DNA of 64,000 nt from Candidatus Rokuibacteriota bacterium (lineage in GTDB: Bacteria; Methylomirabilota; Methylomirabilia; Rokubacteriales; CSP1-6), in assembly GCA_003220535.1 (NCBI GenBank), contig QHSU01000080.1, forward strand, positions 18,195 to 82,194, given 5' to 3'. The translations under genes and the position numbers were made by a program. How positions within the stretch are numbered: position 1 is the stretch's first letter; every line of letters begins with the position of its first letter. This document shows positions 1 to 8,120 of this stretch, in pieces. The notes beneath the pieces are model-generated. The model saw only the letters and a program-made list of their open reading frames with translations. It did not search any database and had not been told where the DNA came from.

Positions 1-47
1 AGGGGCGATCCCCCGAGGGCCCGATCCGAGATCGACAGGAGGGAACC

Positions 48-1637
48 ATGAAGCGTGCCGGGATGCTGCTTGCCATAGCGCTCATCGTGGCGTCGTGCGC
101 GACGACGCAGCCGCGGGGCCAGGAGCTCGTGAGCCGGGCCGTCCAGGCGCTGGGAGGCGCCGACACCCTGGCCGGCGTCAAGACGCTCTCGGTGGAGGGG
201 ACCGTCCGCCAGTGGGAGCCCGAGCAGTCGATGGTCGCGGGCGGCGAGATGCGCTTCGCCTGTGAATCGACGTTCGCGGCGGTCACCGACGTCGGTGCGC
301 GCGCGACGCGCATCGACTGGGTGCGCAACTTCGCATATCCGGCACCGCGCACGTTCACCTTCAGCGAGATCGTGACCCCCGAGGCGGGGTACATCGCCGG
401 CATCGACAGCAACGGGCGGACCAAGCAGAGCCTGGACTCGAACCCGCCGGCCCATTCGATGTCGGGGCTGCGACTGGCCACTTCGCAGCGCGAGCTCCAG
501 CGCGGCTCGACGCTGCTGCTCCTCGAGATGCTCAGGAACTCCGAGCGCGTCGCCGCCGTCGGTGACGTCACGGTGGGAAGCCTCGTCTATCCCGCCGTCG
601 ACTATCGAGCCGGGAATCAGACGTTGACCGTGATGTTCGATCGAGCGACGGGGCTGCCGGCCCGCATTCGCACGCTCGACTACGACAACATCTGGGGCGA
701 CGTCTCCTACGACCTCGTGCTCGCCGACTGGCAGACGATGGACGGCGTGCGCGTCGCCTCGAGCCGGAAGTACGAGCTGAACGGGCGCCCGATCATGGAA
801 GTCAAGATCACCGAGGGCAAGGTCAACGCGCCCATCGCCGCCGATCGGCTCGCCATTCCCGACGCGTTCAGGACGGGCGCCCCGAAGCCCGCGACCGGCC
901 CCGTGCCGTATCAGTGGGTGATCCGGCGCCAGTTCATCGGCACCTATCTCGACTCCGACGTGCCGAGCTACGACACGCGGGCGACGTCCGGGCTCAGGCT
1001 CGTGGAGCTGGCGCCCGGCGTCCAGCACGTCGTCGGCGGCTCGCACCACAGCCTCATCGTCGAGATGCGCGAATACCTGATCGTCTTCGACGCGCCGGTG
1101 GGCGACTGGCACTCGAAGTGGATTCTCGACGCCGCGCGCACGAAATATCCCGGCAAGCCGGTGAAGTATCTCGTCCTCACCCATCACCACATGGACCACG
1201 CCGGCGGCCTTCGGGCGTTCGCGGCCCAGGGCGCGACCCTCATCGTGAGCCAGGGCACGGGCGAGCACTTCCGGCGCGTGCTGGCGGCGCCGTTCACGCG
1301 CAACCCCGATCTCGCGGCACGCGATCTCACCGCGACGCCGATCGCCGAGGTGGGCGACCGGCGCCTGTTCAGCGACGGCACGCGCGAGGTCGGCGCCTAC
1401 GTGATCGAGAACCCGCACGCCACCGGCCTGATCATCGGCTACGTGTCCGACGCGCGCCTCGGCTTCGCCACCGACATCTGGAGCCCGGGCGCCGGGCCGC
1501 TACCCGAGAAGCTGACGCCGCCGCTGGCCGCGCTCGTCGCCGGCGTGAAGAAGGCCGGCATCTCGCCGCTCCGGTTCGCCGGTGGCCACGGCTCGGTGGC
1601 CGACTACGCGCCACTCGCGGCGCTCGAGGGGAAGTAG
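48..1637 (+). CDS. MBL-fold metallo-hydrolase with lipoprotein-type signal
   Basis: A 529-residue exported hydrolase of the metallo-beta-lactamase superfamily. The N-terminus is hydrophobic and ends in a lipobox-like VASC (Cys17), so the protein is probably lipidated. The C-terminal half holds the metal-binding motif HHHMDH at residues 379-384, followed by the GGLRAF stretch usual in this fold, and later His positions (for example in the NPHATG segment). Residues 25-300 form an extra N-terminal domain I do not recognise. The start is supported by a GGAGGG ribosome-binding site just upstream. It converges with the next gene, 31 bases away. The substrate cannot be read from the sequence. Confidence 0.85.
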   Translation: MKRAGMLLAIALIVASCATTQPRGQELVSRAVQALGGADTLAGVKTLSVEGTVRQWEPEQSMVAGGEMRFACESTFAAVTDVGARATRIDWVRNFAYPAPRTFTFSEIVTPEAGYIAGIDSNGRTKQSLDSNPPAHSMSGLRLATSQRELQRGSTLLLLEMLRNSERVAAVGDVTVGSLVYPAVDYRAGNQTLTVMFDRATGLPARIRTLDYDNIWGDVSYDLVLADWQTMDGVRVASSRKYELNGRPIMEVKITEGKVNAPIAADRLAIPDAFRTGAPKPATGPVPYQWVIRRQFIGTYLDSDVPSYDTRATSGLRLVELAPGVQHVVGGSHHSLIVEMREYLIVFDAPVGDWHSKWILDAARTKYPGKPVKYLVLTHHHMDHAGGLRAFAAQGATLIVSQGTGEHFRRVLAAPFTRNPDLAARDLTATPIAEVGDRRLFSDGTREVGAYVIENPHATGLIIGYVSDARLGFATDIWSPGAGPLPEKLTPPLAALVAGVKKAGISPLRFAGGHGSVADYAPLAALEGK

Positions 1638-1668
1638 CCGCCGGCGGACGCGTCTTCCGGCGAAGTGG

Positions 1669-2841
1669 CTATTCGGGCCCGCTCGCGAACCAGAGCCGCG
1701 GATCGGCGGCGCGCACATGCGCCTCCGGCAGCCCCAGCTCGCGACGCACGATGTTGGTGCCCTCGACGAGCGCGACGCACTTGTAGTAGGCGATCCGCCG
1801 GCTCAACCCTTCGCGACCGAAGCCACAGTCCGTTGTGATCACCAGCCGCTCGGGCGGGATGTACTCCAGCGCCTTGCGGATCAGCCGGGCCACGTGCTCG
1901 GGTGGCTCGACGACCGTGTTGCAGTGATTCACCACACCGATTGCGATCTTCTTGTTGGTTCGGTACTTGGCGAAGAGCGGGAGGTCGCGGCCGTCGGAGC
2001 TGGCGCACTCGAAGGTGATCACGTCGCCGTCGAGCTGGAGGAGATACGGGAGCGCGCGCTCGTAGCTGGGTGGCTCCCAGTACACGCGTTGCTGGTTCGG
2101 ATTCCCCCAGCAGGTGTGCACCCAGATCTCGGCGTCGACGCCGACGAGCTGGCGGTTGAACGCCTCGGTCAAGAACTCGAGGTCGGCGTCGGTGCAGTCG
2201 GGCCGCGTGGTGCGTCCGTGGTGCGGCGGCTCCTCGACCTGGATGAGGGGACAGCCGGCCGCGGCCAGCTCGCGGAACTCGGCGTTCATGATGTCGCAGA
2301 GCTCGTTGATAAGCGCCTTGTCGTCGCGGTAGTGCTCGTCCCAGAGCATGCTCGCGAGCGCGGGCGCGCAGATCGCGCCGAACTTGAGGGGCTTGTCCGT
2401 CAGGCGCTGGGCCACCTTCCAGAGCGCTGTGTATTCGAGCGGGCCGCGGGTCAACGTGTCCCTGACCACGCCGGGCTGATACGCCTCCTGCACCTCCCAG
2501 AGGATGCGGCCCGGCCGCAAGCCGTGCCGTTGCATCCAGCCGCGAGAGGTGTCGCGGTGGCCTTCGACGCCCCCGAGCCGTTCGATCGGGTAGAAGAACC
2601 ACGACTTGCCGCCCACGGCCAGATCGAAGCGGCTGTCACCGTCGGTGACGATATCGAGCCCCGCGGCCTCCTGGGCGTTGATGACGCACGCGACCGCATC
2701 CAGGTATTGCTCGCGGAAGATCGAGTCGCCGAGCGCCGATTTGAACGACCGCCCGCGCAGGCTCTCGGTGAACCAGAGCGGTCGGGGATAGGAGCCGGTG
2801 ATGGCGGTCGGCAGCATCAGGTCGCGCGTGACTCTCAGCAT
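1669..2841 (-). CDS. MetE-like (cobalamin-independent methionine synthase family) protein
   Basis: A 390-residue protein matching only the catalytic C-terminal half of MetE. The zinc site is visible: His242 and Cys244 in WVHTCWG, Glu278 in ITFEC and Cys339 in TTDCGFG. Full-length MetE is about 750 residues with a duplicated N-terminal barrel, which is absent here, so this belongs to the short MetE-like group (methyltransferases and coenzyme-M-type alkyltransferases) whose substrates vary. An AAAGGAGG site precedes the start. A paralogue lies at 36613-37761. Thiol alkyl transfer is inferred from the zinc ligands; homocysteine as acceptor is not established. Confidence 0.8.
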   Translation of the reverse strand: MLRVTRDLMLPTAITGSYPRPLWFTESLRGRSFKSALGDSIFREQYLDAVACVINAQEAAGLDIVTDGDSRFDLAVGGKSWFFYPIERLGGVEGHRDTSRGWMQRHGLRPGRILWEVQEAYQPGVVRDTLTRGPLEYTALWKVAQRLTDKPLKFGAICAPALASMLWDEHYRDDKALINELCDIMNAEFRELAAAGCPLIQVEEPPHHGRTTRPDCTDADLEFLTEAFNRQLVGVDAEIWVHTCWGNPNQQRVYWEPPSYERALPYLLQLDGDVITFECASSDGRDLPLFAKYRTNKKIAIGVVNHCNTVVEPPEHVARLIRKALEYIPPERLVITTDCGFGREGLSRRIAYYKCVALVEGTNIVRRELGLPEAHVRAADPRLWFASGPE

Positions 2842-2917
2842 TCACTCCTCCTTTGCGGTGGGACGCCGCTCGAGCGGATGAACGGCGCTCCTCGACGGAT
2901 CGAGGAGGATCACGACG

Positions 2918-4477
2918 CTAGCGCGGCTTGAGCCTGAGCTCCTCGTACGGGGCCGTGAAGAGATGACCGGGAATCAGGCTCAGCGCCGGCTCCGCCACGC
3001 GCGGCCCGTAGGCGTTCAGGACGGCGATCTCCCAGATGGGCGCGAACATGACGCGCTCGTGCATGAGCTGCTGAATGCGGTGCAGCGTGGTCTCGCGGCG
3101 CTTACGGTCGCGTTCGGCGGCCTGTTCCTGGATGAGCCCCTCGATGTCGGCGTCGCTCCCGTACGCGTAGAGGCCACCGGCGGCGACGAACGAATCGAGC
3201 CGGGTCGCCGCGTTGCCGTACGCTCCGCTCGCGAGATAGACGAGCGGGCGCAGCTTCTTCTCGCGGACCTGGGTGAAGTACGCAGCCCGCTCGAGGGGAC
3301 GGACTCGCGTCCGGATGCCGAGGGCCACCAGATAGTTGGCGACGGCCTCGGTGTAGTCGGCGAAGTTGGCGTCGGTCGAGAACTCGCCGGCGTCGAAGCC
3401 GTTCGGGTACCCGGCCTCCGTCAGGAGCTGCCTGGCCTTCTTCGGATCGTACGGGTACACCGGCGCCGGCCAGTAGAACTCGAAGTCCATCGGGATGATG
3501 CTGCCCGTCATCCGCGAGAAGCCGAGCGTGATCGACTGGTTGATGGCCTGGCGATCGATCGCGTGATTCACCGCCAGACGGACGCGCCGGTCGGCCCACA
3601 GTGACTTCGCGTCCCATTGCTCGGTGAAGAGCACCCAGTGGCCCCCGAAGCTGTGGGCGGGTTTGAGGCCGTATCCCGGCGTCCGCCGGACTTCCTCGGC
3701 GAGCGGGCCGCGGAAGGCGTAGGCGATGTCGGCTTCCCCGCGCTTGAGCATGGCCAACCGAGTCACCTCGTCGGGCACCGCCTTGAGCACGACCCGCTTG
3801 ACGCTCGGCGTCTTCCGCCAGTACTGTTCGTGAGCCTCGAGGACCAGCTCGACGCCCGGCGTGAAGGACACGAACCGGTAGGGGCCGGCGCCCACCGGCG
3901 CCTTCTTGAAGCCCTCGTCGCCGACTCTCTCGACGTACTTCGACGGGACGATCCACGCCGCACCCGTCGCCGGTGTCGCGTAGAAGACGAGGAAGTCCGG
4001 CCACGGCTCCTTGAGCTGGAAGCGCACGCGATGGGGGTCGACGACCTGCACCTGCCGCACCTTCTCCTTCAGGAGCTTGGCCGACACGCCGCGGTAGCGC
4101 TCGAACGAGAACTTCACGTCGTCGGCCGTCAGCCGGTCCCCGTTGTGGAAGCGCACGCCCTGGCGCAGCACGAACTCGTACGTCAGCCCATCCGGCGACA
4201 CGCTCCAGCTCTCGGCCAGGCTCGGCGCCATCGACTTACCGGGCATCGGCTTCACGAGCGCGTCGTGGAGCGCGTAGAGGATCATGAACGGCGTGAGGAG
4301 CCCGGTCGCCTCGGCCGGATCGAACCACGCCGGCGCGAGCGCGATGGCGACGGCGAACGTGAGGTGTCCTGCGGGCGCTTCCGAGCGCCCTGCGGGCGCT
4401 TCGGGTGCGGCGGCGGGCGCGGGGACACGCGCGACGAGGACCGCGACGAGCAGGAGCGAGACGAGTCCGCGTTTCAT
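2918..4477 (-). CDS. ABC transporter substrate-binding protein, family 5 (peptide/opine type), orphan
   Basis: A 519-residue periplasmic binding protein of the DppA/OppA family. After a hydrophobic signal peptide (residues 5-25) comes a short Ala/Pro/Gly/Ser/Glu linker encoded by a palindromic repeat, then the mature domain with the family hallmarks LAESWSVSPDGLTYEFVLR, FHNGDRLTADDVKFSFERY and GAGPYRF. No permease or ATPase gene is adjacent, so it must work with a transporter encoded elsewhere. It lies 15 bases downstream of the amidohydrolase at 4493-5527 on the same strand and is probably cotranscribed with it. It is closely similar along its whole length to the protein at 59053-60639. Confidence 0.88.
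   Translation of the reverse strand: MKRGLVSLLLVAVLVARVPAPAAAPEAPAGRSEAPAGHLTFAVAIALAPAWFDPAEATGLLTPFMILYALHDALVKPMPGKSMAPSLAESWSVSPDGLTYEFVLRQGVRFHNGDRLTADDVKFSFERYRGVSAKLLKEKVRQVQVVDPHRVRFQLKEPWPDFLVFYATPATGAAWIVPSKYVERVGDEGFKKAPVGAGPYRFVSFTPGVELVLEAHEQYWRKTPSVKRVVLKAVPDEVTRLAMLKRGEADIAYAFRGPLAEEVRRTPGYGLKPAHSFGGHWVLFTEQWDAKSLWADRRVRLAVNHAIDRQAINQSITLGFSRMTGSIIPMDFEFYWPAPVYPYDPKKARQLLTEAGYPNGFDAGEFSTDANFADYTEAVANYLVALGIRTRVRPLERAAYFTQVREKKLRPLVYLASGAYGNAATRLDSFVAAGGLYAYGSDADIEGLIQEQAAERDRKRRETTLHRIQQLMHERVMFAPIWEIAVLNAYGPRVAEPALSLIPGHLFTAPYEELRLKPR
4370..4410 (-). repeat. In-frame palindromic repeat, one full and one degenerate unit
   Basis: One 21-base unit (4370-4390) with the palindromic core GGGCGCTCGGAAGCGCCC, followed by a degenerate second copy (4391-4410). 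It lies inside the substrate-binding protein gene, just after the signal peptide, and encodes a GRSEAPAG-type linker. The same core occurs twice at the same position in the paralogue at 59053. Confidence 0.75.
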
Positions 4478-4492
4478 GACGACTCGTCCTTC

Positions 4493-5527
4493 CTATGACG
4501 AGACCGGTGGTTTCATCCCGAGGAAGCGGAAGCAGTTGTTCCAGGTGATGTCCTCGTGCACCTCCGGAGGCAGCCCCAGGGTGCGGAGCGTCGTGTCGAC
4601 GGGCTGCTCGGGCGCCATGTACGGGTAGTCCGTGCCGACGAGGATCTGCCGGGCCCCGATCATATCGATCAGATAGCGAAGCGCCCGCCGGTCGAAGAGC
4701 AGCGTGTCGTAGTAGAAGCGGCGCGCGTACTCGGCGGGCGAGCGCCGCAGCGCACCGGGCGCGGCGGCGCCGCGGTCCTGCCCCGGCGCCTCCTCGTTCC
4801 ACGTCCCGCTCCACTGATGGTTGTAGCGCGGGAGGAGGAAGGGGAAGGTGCCGCCGCCGTGGCTGAAGGCGATCCTCAAGCCCGGGCACTTCTCTGACGT
4901 GCCACCGTCGATCATCGACGCGATGGTCAAGCAGGTGTCCGTGGGGTAGCCGATGGGATTGAAGAGTGACTTCGTGGGGAAGCGGTCCATCACCGTCGGC
5001 CGGAGCGCGTGAACGAAGATCGCGACGCCCAGCCGCTCCGCTTCCTGGAAGAAGCTCTGGAACTCGGGCATGCCCAGCGATCGGCCGTTCACGTTCGATC
5101 CCAGCTCGACGCCGGGGAATCCCATGGTCTTGATCTGCGCGAGCTCCCTGGCCGCCAGATCAGGATCTTGGAGCGGGACGATCCCGAGGCCGACGAAGCG
5201 GCCAGGTGCCGTCTCGCACATGCGGAGGACGACCTCGTTGGTGTAGCGGCAAAAGTCGAGAGCATCCGCGGGCGTGAACCAGTAGGCGCACAGCTCCGGC
5301 ATGGGCGAGATCACCTCGACGTCGACGCCGTGCCCCTTCATGTCTCGCAGCCGGCGCTCGACGTTCCAGTTGCCGTCGTGGACGGTGCGGTAGTTTTCGC
5401 CGGCGATCATGACGCGCGCCCGCCCCGGCTCGAAGTGGTCCATGGACGGCCAGGTCCACGCGCTGGCGCGCGCGCCCGCGGGCGGGAAGTTCTCCGGAAT
5501 GATGTGCGCATGCATGTCGACGATCAT
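4493..5527 (-). CDS. Amidohydrolase family 2 (ACMSD-like) metal-dependent hydrolase/decarboxylase
   Basis: A 344-residue TIM-barrel enzyme of the aminocarboxymuconate-semialdehyde decarboxylase/amidohydrolase-2 group. The metal-binding HAH is at residues 6-8 (MIVDMHAHIIPENF), the second-strand His lies in FSHGGGTFPF, and the terminal Asp is in VGTDYPYM. Length and motif order are normal for the family. Members decarboxylate or hydrolyse small carboxylated ring or semialdehyde compounds; the substrate here is unknown. It lies upstream of, and on the same strand as, the orphan binding protein at 2918-4477, which suggests uptake and breakdown of a common compound. Confidence 0.82.
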   Translation of the reverse strand: MIVDMHAHIIPENFPPAGARASAWTWPSMDHFEPGRARVMIAGENYRTVHDGNWNVERRLRDMKGHGVDVEVISPMPELCAYWFTPADALDFCRYTNEVVLRMCETAPGRFVGLGIVPLQDPDLAARELAQIKTMGFPGVELGSNVNGRSLGMPEFQSFFQEAERLGVAIFVHALRPTVMDRFPTKSLFNPIGYPTDTCLTIASMIDGGTSEKCPGLRIAFSHGGGTFPFLLPRYNHQWSGTWNEEAPGQDRGAAAPGALRRSPAEYARRFYYDTLLFDRRALRYLIDMIGARQILVGTDYPYMAPEQPVDTTLRTLGLPPEVHEDITWNNCFRFLGMKPPVSS

Positions 5528-5600
5528 GTTCGCCAGCTCCTATCCGCCCGCCAGCTTCAGCGGCGCTCTCAAGACCACTCGACCCGAGGATCCCGGCGGG

Positions 5601-5704
5601 GTGTCAGGGGCGCGGGCGGAGCCGGCCGGGGGTACGCGACCGGCGGAGTGGGTGACGAAGCCGGTCGCGTACCCCCGGCCGGCTCCGCCTGCTCCCCCTG
5701 ACAC
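5601..5704. repeat. Giant near-perfect inverted repeat (about 44-base arms)
   Basis: Left arm 5601-5644 and right arm 5660-5704 surround a 15-base loop. The inner 30 bases of each arm are exact reverse complements and the outermost 10 bases (GTGTCAGGGG) also match exactly; only 4-5 bases between them differ. It begins directly after the stop codon of the alcohol dehydrogenase and lies upstream of the amidohydrolase. No T-run follows either arm, so it is not a classic intrinsic terminator. It may be a palindromic mobile element or an mRNA-end stem-loop. Confidence 0.85.
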
Positions 5705-6799
5705 TCAAAACATCAGGACAGTCCGCGCGACCTCGCCCGCCTTCATCGCCCGGAACGCGTCGTTGATGTCGTCGAGCCGCCCCCGGCGGGTGACCATCTC
5801 GTCGAGCAGGAGTCGTCCCTGCCGGTAAAACTCGAGATAGCGGGGAATGTCGACGCGAAAGCGATTCGAGCCCATCCGCGAGGTCTGCACCCGACACTCC
5901 GGACGGATGGCCATCCACGGGAACTCGATCTTCGCGTCCGGCGGCAGCACGCCGACGATGGTGGCGGTGCCACGGATGGCGAGGCTCTCGATCGCCTGGC
6001 GCACCAGGGTCGTGTTGCCGACCGCCTCGAACGCGTGATCCACGCCGGCACCGCCCGTGAGCGCGCGGACGGCCTTGACGGGGTCGTCCTTGCCGCTGTT
6101 CACGACGTGCGTCGCGCCCACGCGCCTGGCCATCTCCAGCTTCCCGTCGAAGACGTCGACCCCGATGATCTGACGGGCGCCACCGATGCGCGCGCCCTGA
6201 ACGATCGACAGCCCCACGCCACCGCAGCCGAACACGGCGACGGTCTGCCCGGCCTCGAGCCCCGAGGACCGCAGCGCGGCCCCGACTCCGGTGAGGACGC
6301 CACAGCCGACGAGGGCGGCCCGGTCGAGCGGAAGCTCGGGGTCGATCTTCACGATCGAGTTTTCGTGGAGCAGCATGCGCTCGGCATAGCTCGAGATGCC
6401 GATGAACTGGCGGAACGCCTGGCCCTTCTGCGAGAGCCGCGGCGGGGCGGACTCTGCCCGGGTGACGACACCGCCCACGCAGAGATTCGGGTGCCCGCCC
6501 AGGCATTGCTCGCAGCTCCCGCAGAAGCCGGAGAGGCAGGCGACCACGTGGTCGCCCGGTCGCACGGTCGTCACGTCGGCACCCACCGCCTCGACGACGC
6601 CGGAGCCCTCGTGTCCCAGGACGATCGGGCGGTCGACCGGGAAGCGCCCGATGCCGTCAACGACGTGCAGATCGCTGTGGCAAACGCCGGTCGCCGCGGT
6701 GCGAACGAGGACCTCGCGGCCCCACGGCTTGTCGATCTCGACCGACTCGATCGTCAGTGGGTCGTGCGCTTTCCGAAAGACCGCCGCCTTGATCTCCAT
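5705..6799 (-). CDS. Zinc-dependent alcohol dehydrogenase (class III-like MDR family)
   Basis: A 364-residue medium-chain dehydrogenase. The catalytic zinc ligands are Cys40 (VCHSD) and His63 with Glu64 (GHEGSG). The structural zinc site is the four-cysteine lobe Cys93, Cys96, Cys99, Cys107 (GFCGSCEQC). The NAD-binding GCGGVG motif follows. The open frame runs further upstream, but the ATG at 6799 is chosen because AGGAGG lies just before it and homology starts there (MEIKAAVF). It probably oxidises an alcohol or S-hydroxymethyl-thiol adduct with NAD+. It is divergent from the dioxygenase operon beginning at 6918. Confidence 0.9.
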   Translation of the reverse strand: MEIKAAVFRKAHDPLTIESVEIDKPWGREVLVRTAATGVCHSDLHVVDGIGRFPVDRPIVLGHEGSGVVEAVGADVTTVRPGDHVVACLSGFCGSCEQCLGGHPNLCVGGVVTRAESAPPRLSQKGQAFRQFIGISSYAERMLLHENSIVKIDPELPLDRAALVGCGVLTGVGAALRSSGLEAGQTVAVFGCGGVGLSIVQGARIGGARQIIGVDVFDGKLEMARRVGATHVVNSGKDDPVKAVRALTGGAGVDHAFEAVGNTTLVRQAIESLAIRGTATIVGVLPPDAKIEFPWMAIRPECRVQTSRMGSNRFRVDIPRYLEFYRQGRLLLDEMVTRRGRLDDINDAFRAMKAGEVARTVLMF

Positions 6800-6811
6800 A
6801 CGGGCCTCCTC

Positions 6812-6839
6812 ATGACAAGCGAACTCGGCGCAGTATAAT
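6812..6839 (+). promoter_or_regulatory. Predicted sigma-70-type promoter for the 6918 operon
   Basis: ATGACA (6812-6817), a 16-base spacer and a perfect TATAAT (6834-6839). It sits in the divergent region between the alcohol dehydrogenase start and the dioxygenase. The same 16-base spacing is seen in the promoter at 58949. Confidence 0.6.
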
Positions 6840-6864
6840 CCCGCCAAGCCATGAGGAGGGGGGC

Positions 6865-6920
6865 GTGAGGGGAGGAGGGGCAGTGACGGGAGGAGGGGCA
6901 TGAGGGGAGGAGGAGCAATG
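6865..6920 (+). other. Tandem Shine-Dalgarno/start-codon modules
   Basis: Three consecutive near-identical 17-18 base units, each a GTG or ATG followed by GGGAGGAGG-type sequence, beginning at 6865, 6883 and 6900. They end at the likely start ATG at 6918. The ATG at 6900 is in frame with 6918; the GTG codons at 6865 and 6883 are not. The duplicated ribosome-binding sites make the start ambiguous and may raise translation. Confidence 0.6.
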
Positions 6921-7847
6921 ACGGCAGTCGAGCCGACCGGACAGATCCTGGGGGCGACCGTCGGGGGCATGGATCTCTCCAAGCCCTTGAGCGACGCTGA
7001 CTTCGCGGCGATCCTCCTGGCTCTCGGGACCCACGGAGTGTTGCGCTTTCCAGGTCAGCGGCTCGAGGCGGTCGAGCTCCGAGACTTCTCGCGGCGCTTC
7101 GGGCGGATCCAGGCCACGCTGACCGGCCGGCACCACGAGCCCGGAATGCCGGAGGTCGGGTACCTCTCGAACATCATCGAGAACGGCGAGCCGATCGGCA
7201 TCACCGACGCGGGGCAGGACTGGCACACGGACATGTCCTACAACGAGACGATCGGCTACCTGAACGTGCTCTATGCCGTCAAGGTGCCGCGTCGCGACGG
7301 CCGGGTGCTCGGCGCCACCGCCTTCGTCAACACCCAGGCGGCCTACGAGGATCTTGCACCCGAGGTGAAGGCGCGCCTCGAGCACGCGACGGCGACCCAC
7401 GACTTCAACAAATTCTGGGAAAACATGCGGCGCCGGCCCGGCAGCTTGCGAGCGCCCCTGTCAGAGGAGCAGCGCCGGAGACGGCCGCCTTCCGTCCACC
7501 CGGTCTTCCTCACGCACCCGATCACCGGCCGGAGGGTGCTCTACTGCAACCCGGGCTACGCGATCCGCATCAACGAGCTCGACGCGGCCGAGAGCGATCG
7601 CGTGCTGGCCGACCTGTTCGCGCACCAGCTCCAGCCGAGGTACCAGTACACGCATCACTGGACCGAGGGGGACGTGCTGGTGTGGGACCACATCGGGACG
7701 CTCCACAACGCGATCGCGGACTACCGGCCGGACGAGCACCGGCTGATGAAGCGCTGTCAGGTGATGGCTGATCGGATCTTCGAACCCGCCTTCGTGCGCG
7801 AGGCCCTGTCGGCAGCGACCTCGCCCACCGGCGCAACGGCTAGGTAA
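6918..7847 (+). CDS. TauD/TfdA-family Fe(II)/2-oxoglutarate dioxygenase
   Basis: A 309-residue oxygenase. The iron-binding triad is visible: His103 and Asp105 in WHTDMS and the distal His263 in TLHNA, followed by an Arg-rich stretch that usually binds 2-oxoglutarate. The family hydroxylates or desaturates small acids such as taurine, 2,4-D and related compounds. The ATG at 6918 is preferred over the in-frame ATG at 6900 because of a GGAGGAGG site 5-7 bases before it. First gene of an operon continuing with the small protein at 7863 and two Gfo/Idh/MocA proteins. The substrate is unknown. Confidence 0.87.
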   Translation: MTAVEPTGQILGATVGGMDLSKPLSDADFAAILLALGTHGVLRFPGQRLEAVELRDFSRRFGRIQATLTGRHHEPGMPEVGYLSNIIENGEPIGITDAGQDWHTDMSYNETIGYLNVLYAVKVPRRDGRVLGATAFVNTQAAYEDLAPEVKARLEHATATHDFNKFWENMRRRPGSLRAPLSEEQRRRRPPSVHPVFLTHPITGRRVLYCNPGYAIRINELDAAESDRVLADLFAHQLQPRYQYTHHWTEGDVLVWDHIGTLHNAIADYRPDEHRLMKRCQVMADRIFEPAFVREALSAATSPTGATAR

Positions 7848-7862
7848 CGGGAGGATCGTGTC

Positions 7863-8114
7863 ATGGCCCAGCGCGTCCGCTACCCAGACCACATCGAGCC
7901 GCTCGTGCAGTTCGTGGAGGAGACGGCTCCGGAACGCATTGTGGCCGCGACTCACGACAAGCTCGCCGCCGGCACGCCCGTGAAGGATATGCTCCTGGCC
8001 TCGGCGCTGGCGGTCGTGCGCTCCTCGGATCTGCCCCCTGGTCACCACGGCGCGATCTCGCACGGCCGCGTCCAGGACGTCTACGATCACGCGGCTGAGG
8101 TGATGCATTTCTAG
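7863..8114 (+). CDS. Small protein of unknown function
   Basis: An 83-residue protein I do not recognise. It is hydrophilic, with no signal or membrane segment, a central Ala/Leu-rich helix-like stretch (LLASALAVV) and a His-rich tail containing PPGHHGAISHGR. It starts 15 bases after the dioxygenase, with GGGAGG upstream, and stops 6 bases before the next gene, so it is cotranscribed. The tail resembles an internal region of a larger enzyme, so it could be a shortened family member, but no frame downstream continues it. Confidence 0.6.
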   Translation: MAQRVRYPDHIEPLVQFVEETAPERIVAATHDKLAAGTPVKDMLLASALAVVRSSDLPPGHHGAISHGRVQDVYDHAAEVMHF

Positions 8115-8120
8115 GGCGTC

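Noticed and set aside
1582..2931. Plus-strand frame of 449 codons opposite the MetE-like gene
   Set aside because: The minus-strand MetE-like protein has all four zinc ligands and a ribosome-binding site; the plus frame has neither motifs nor a start signal.
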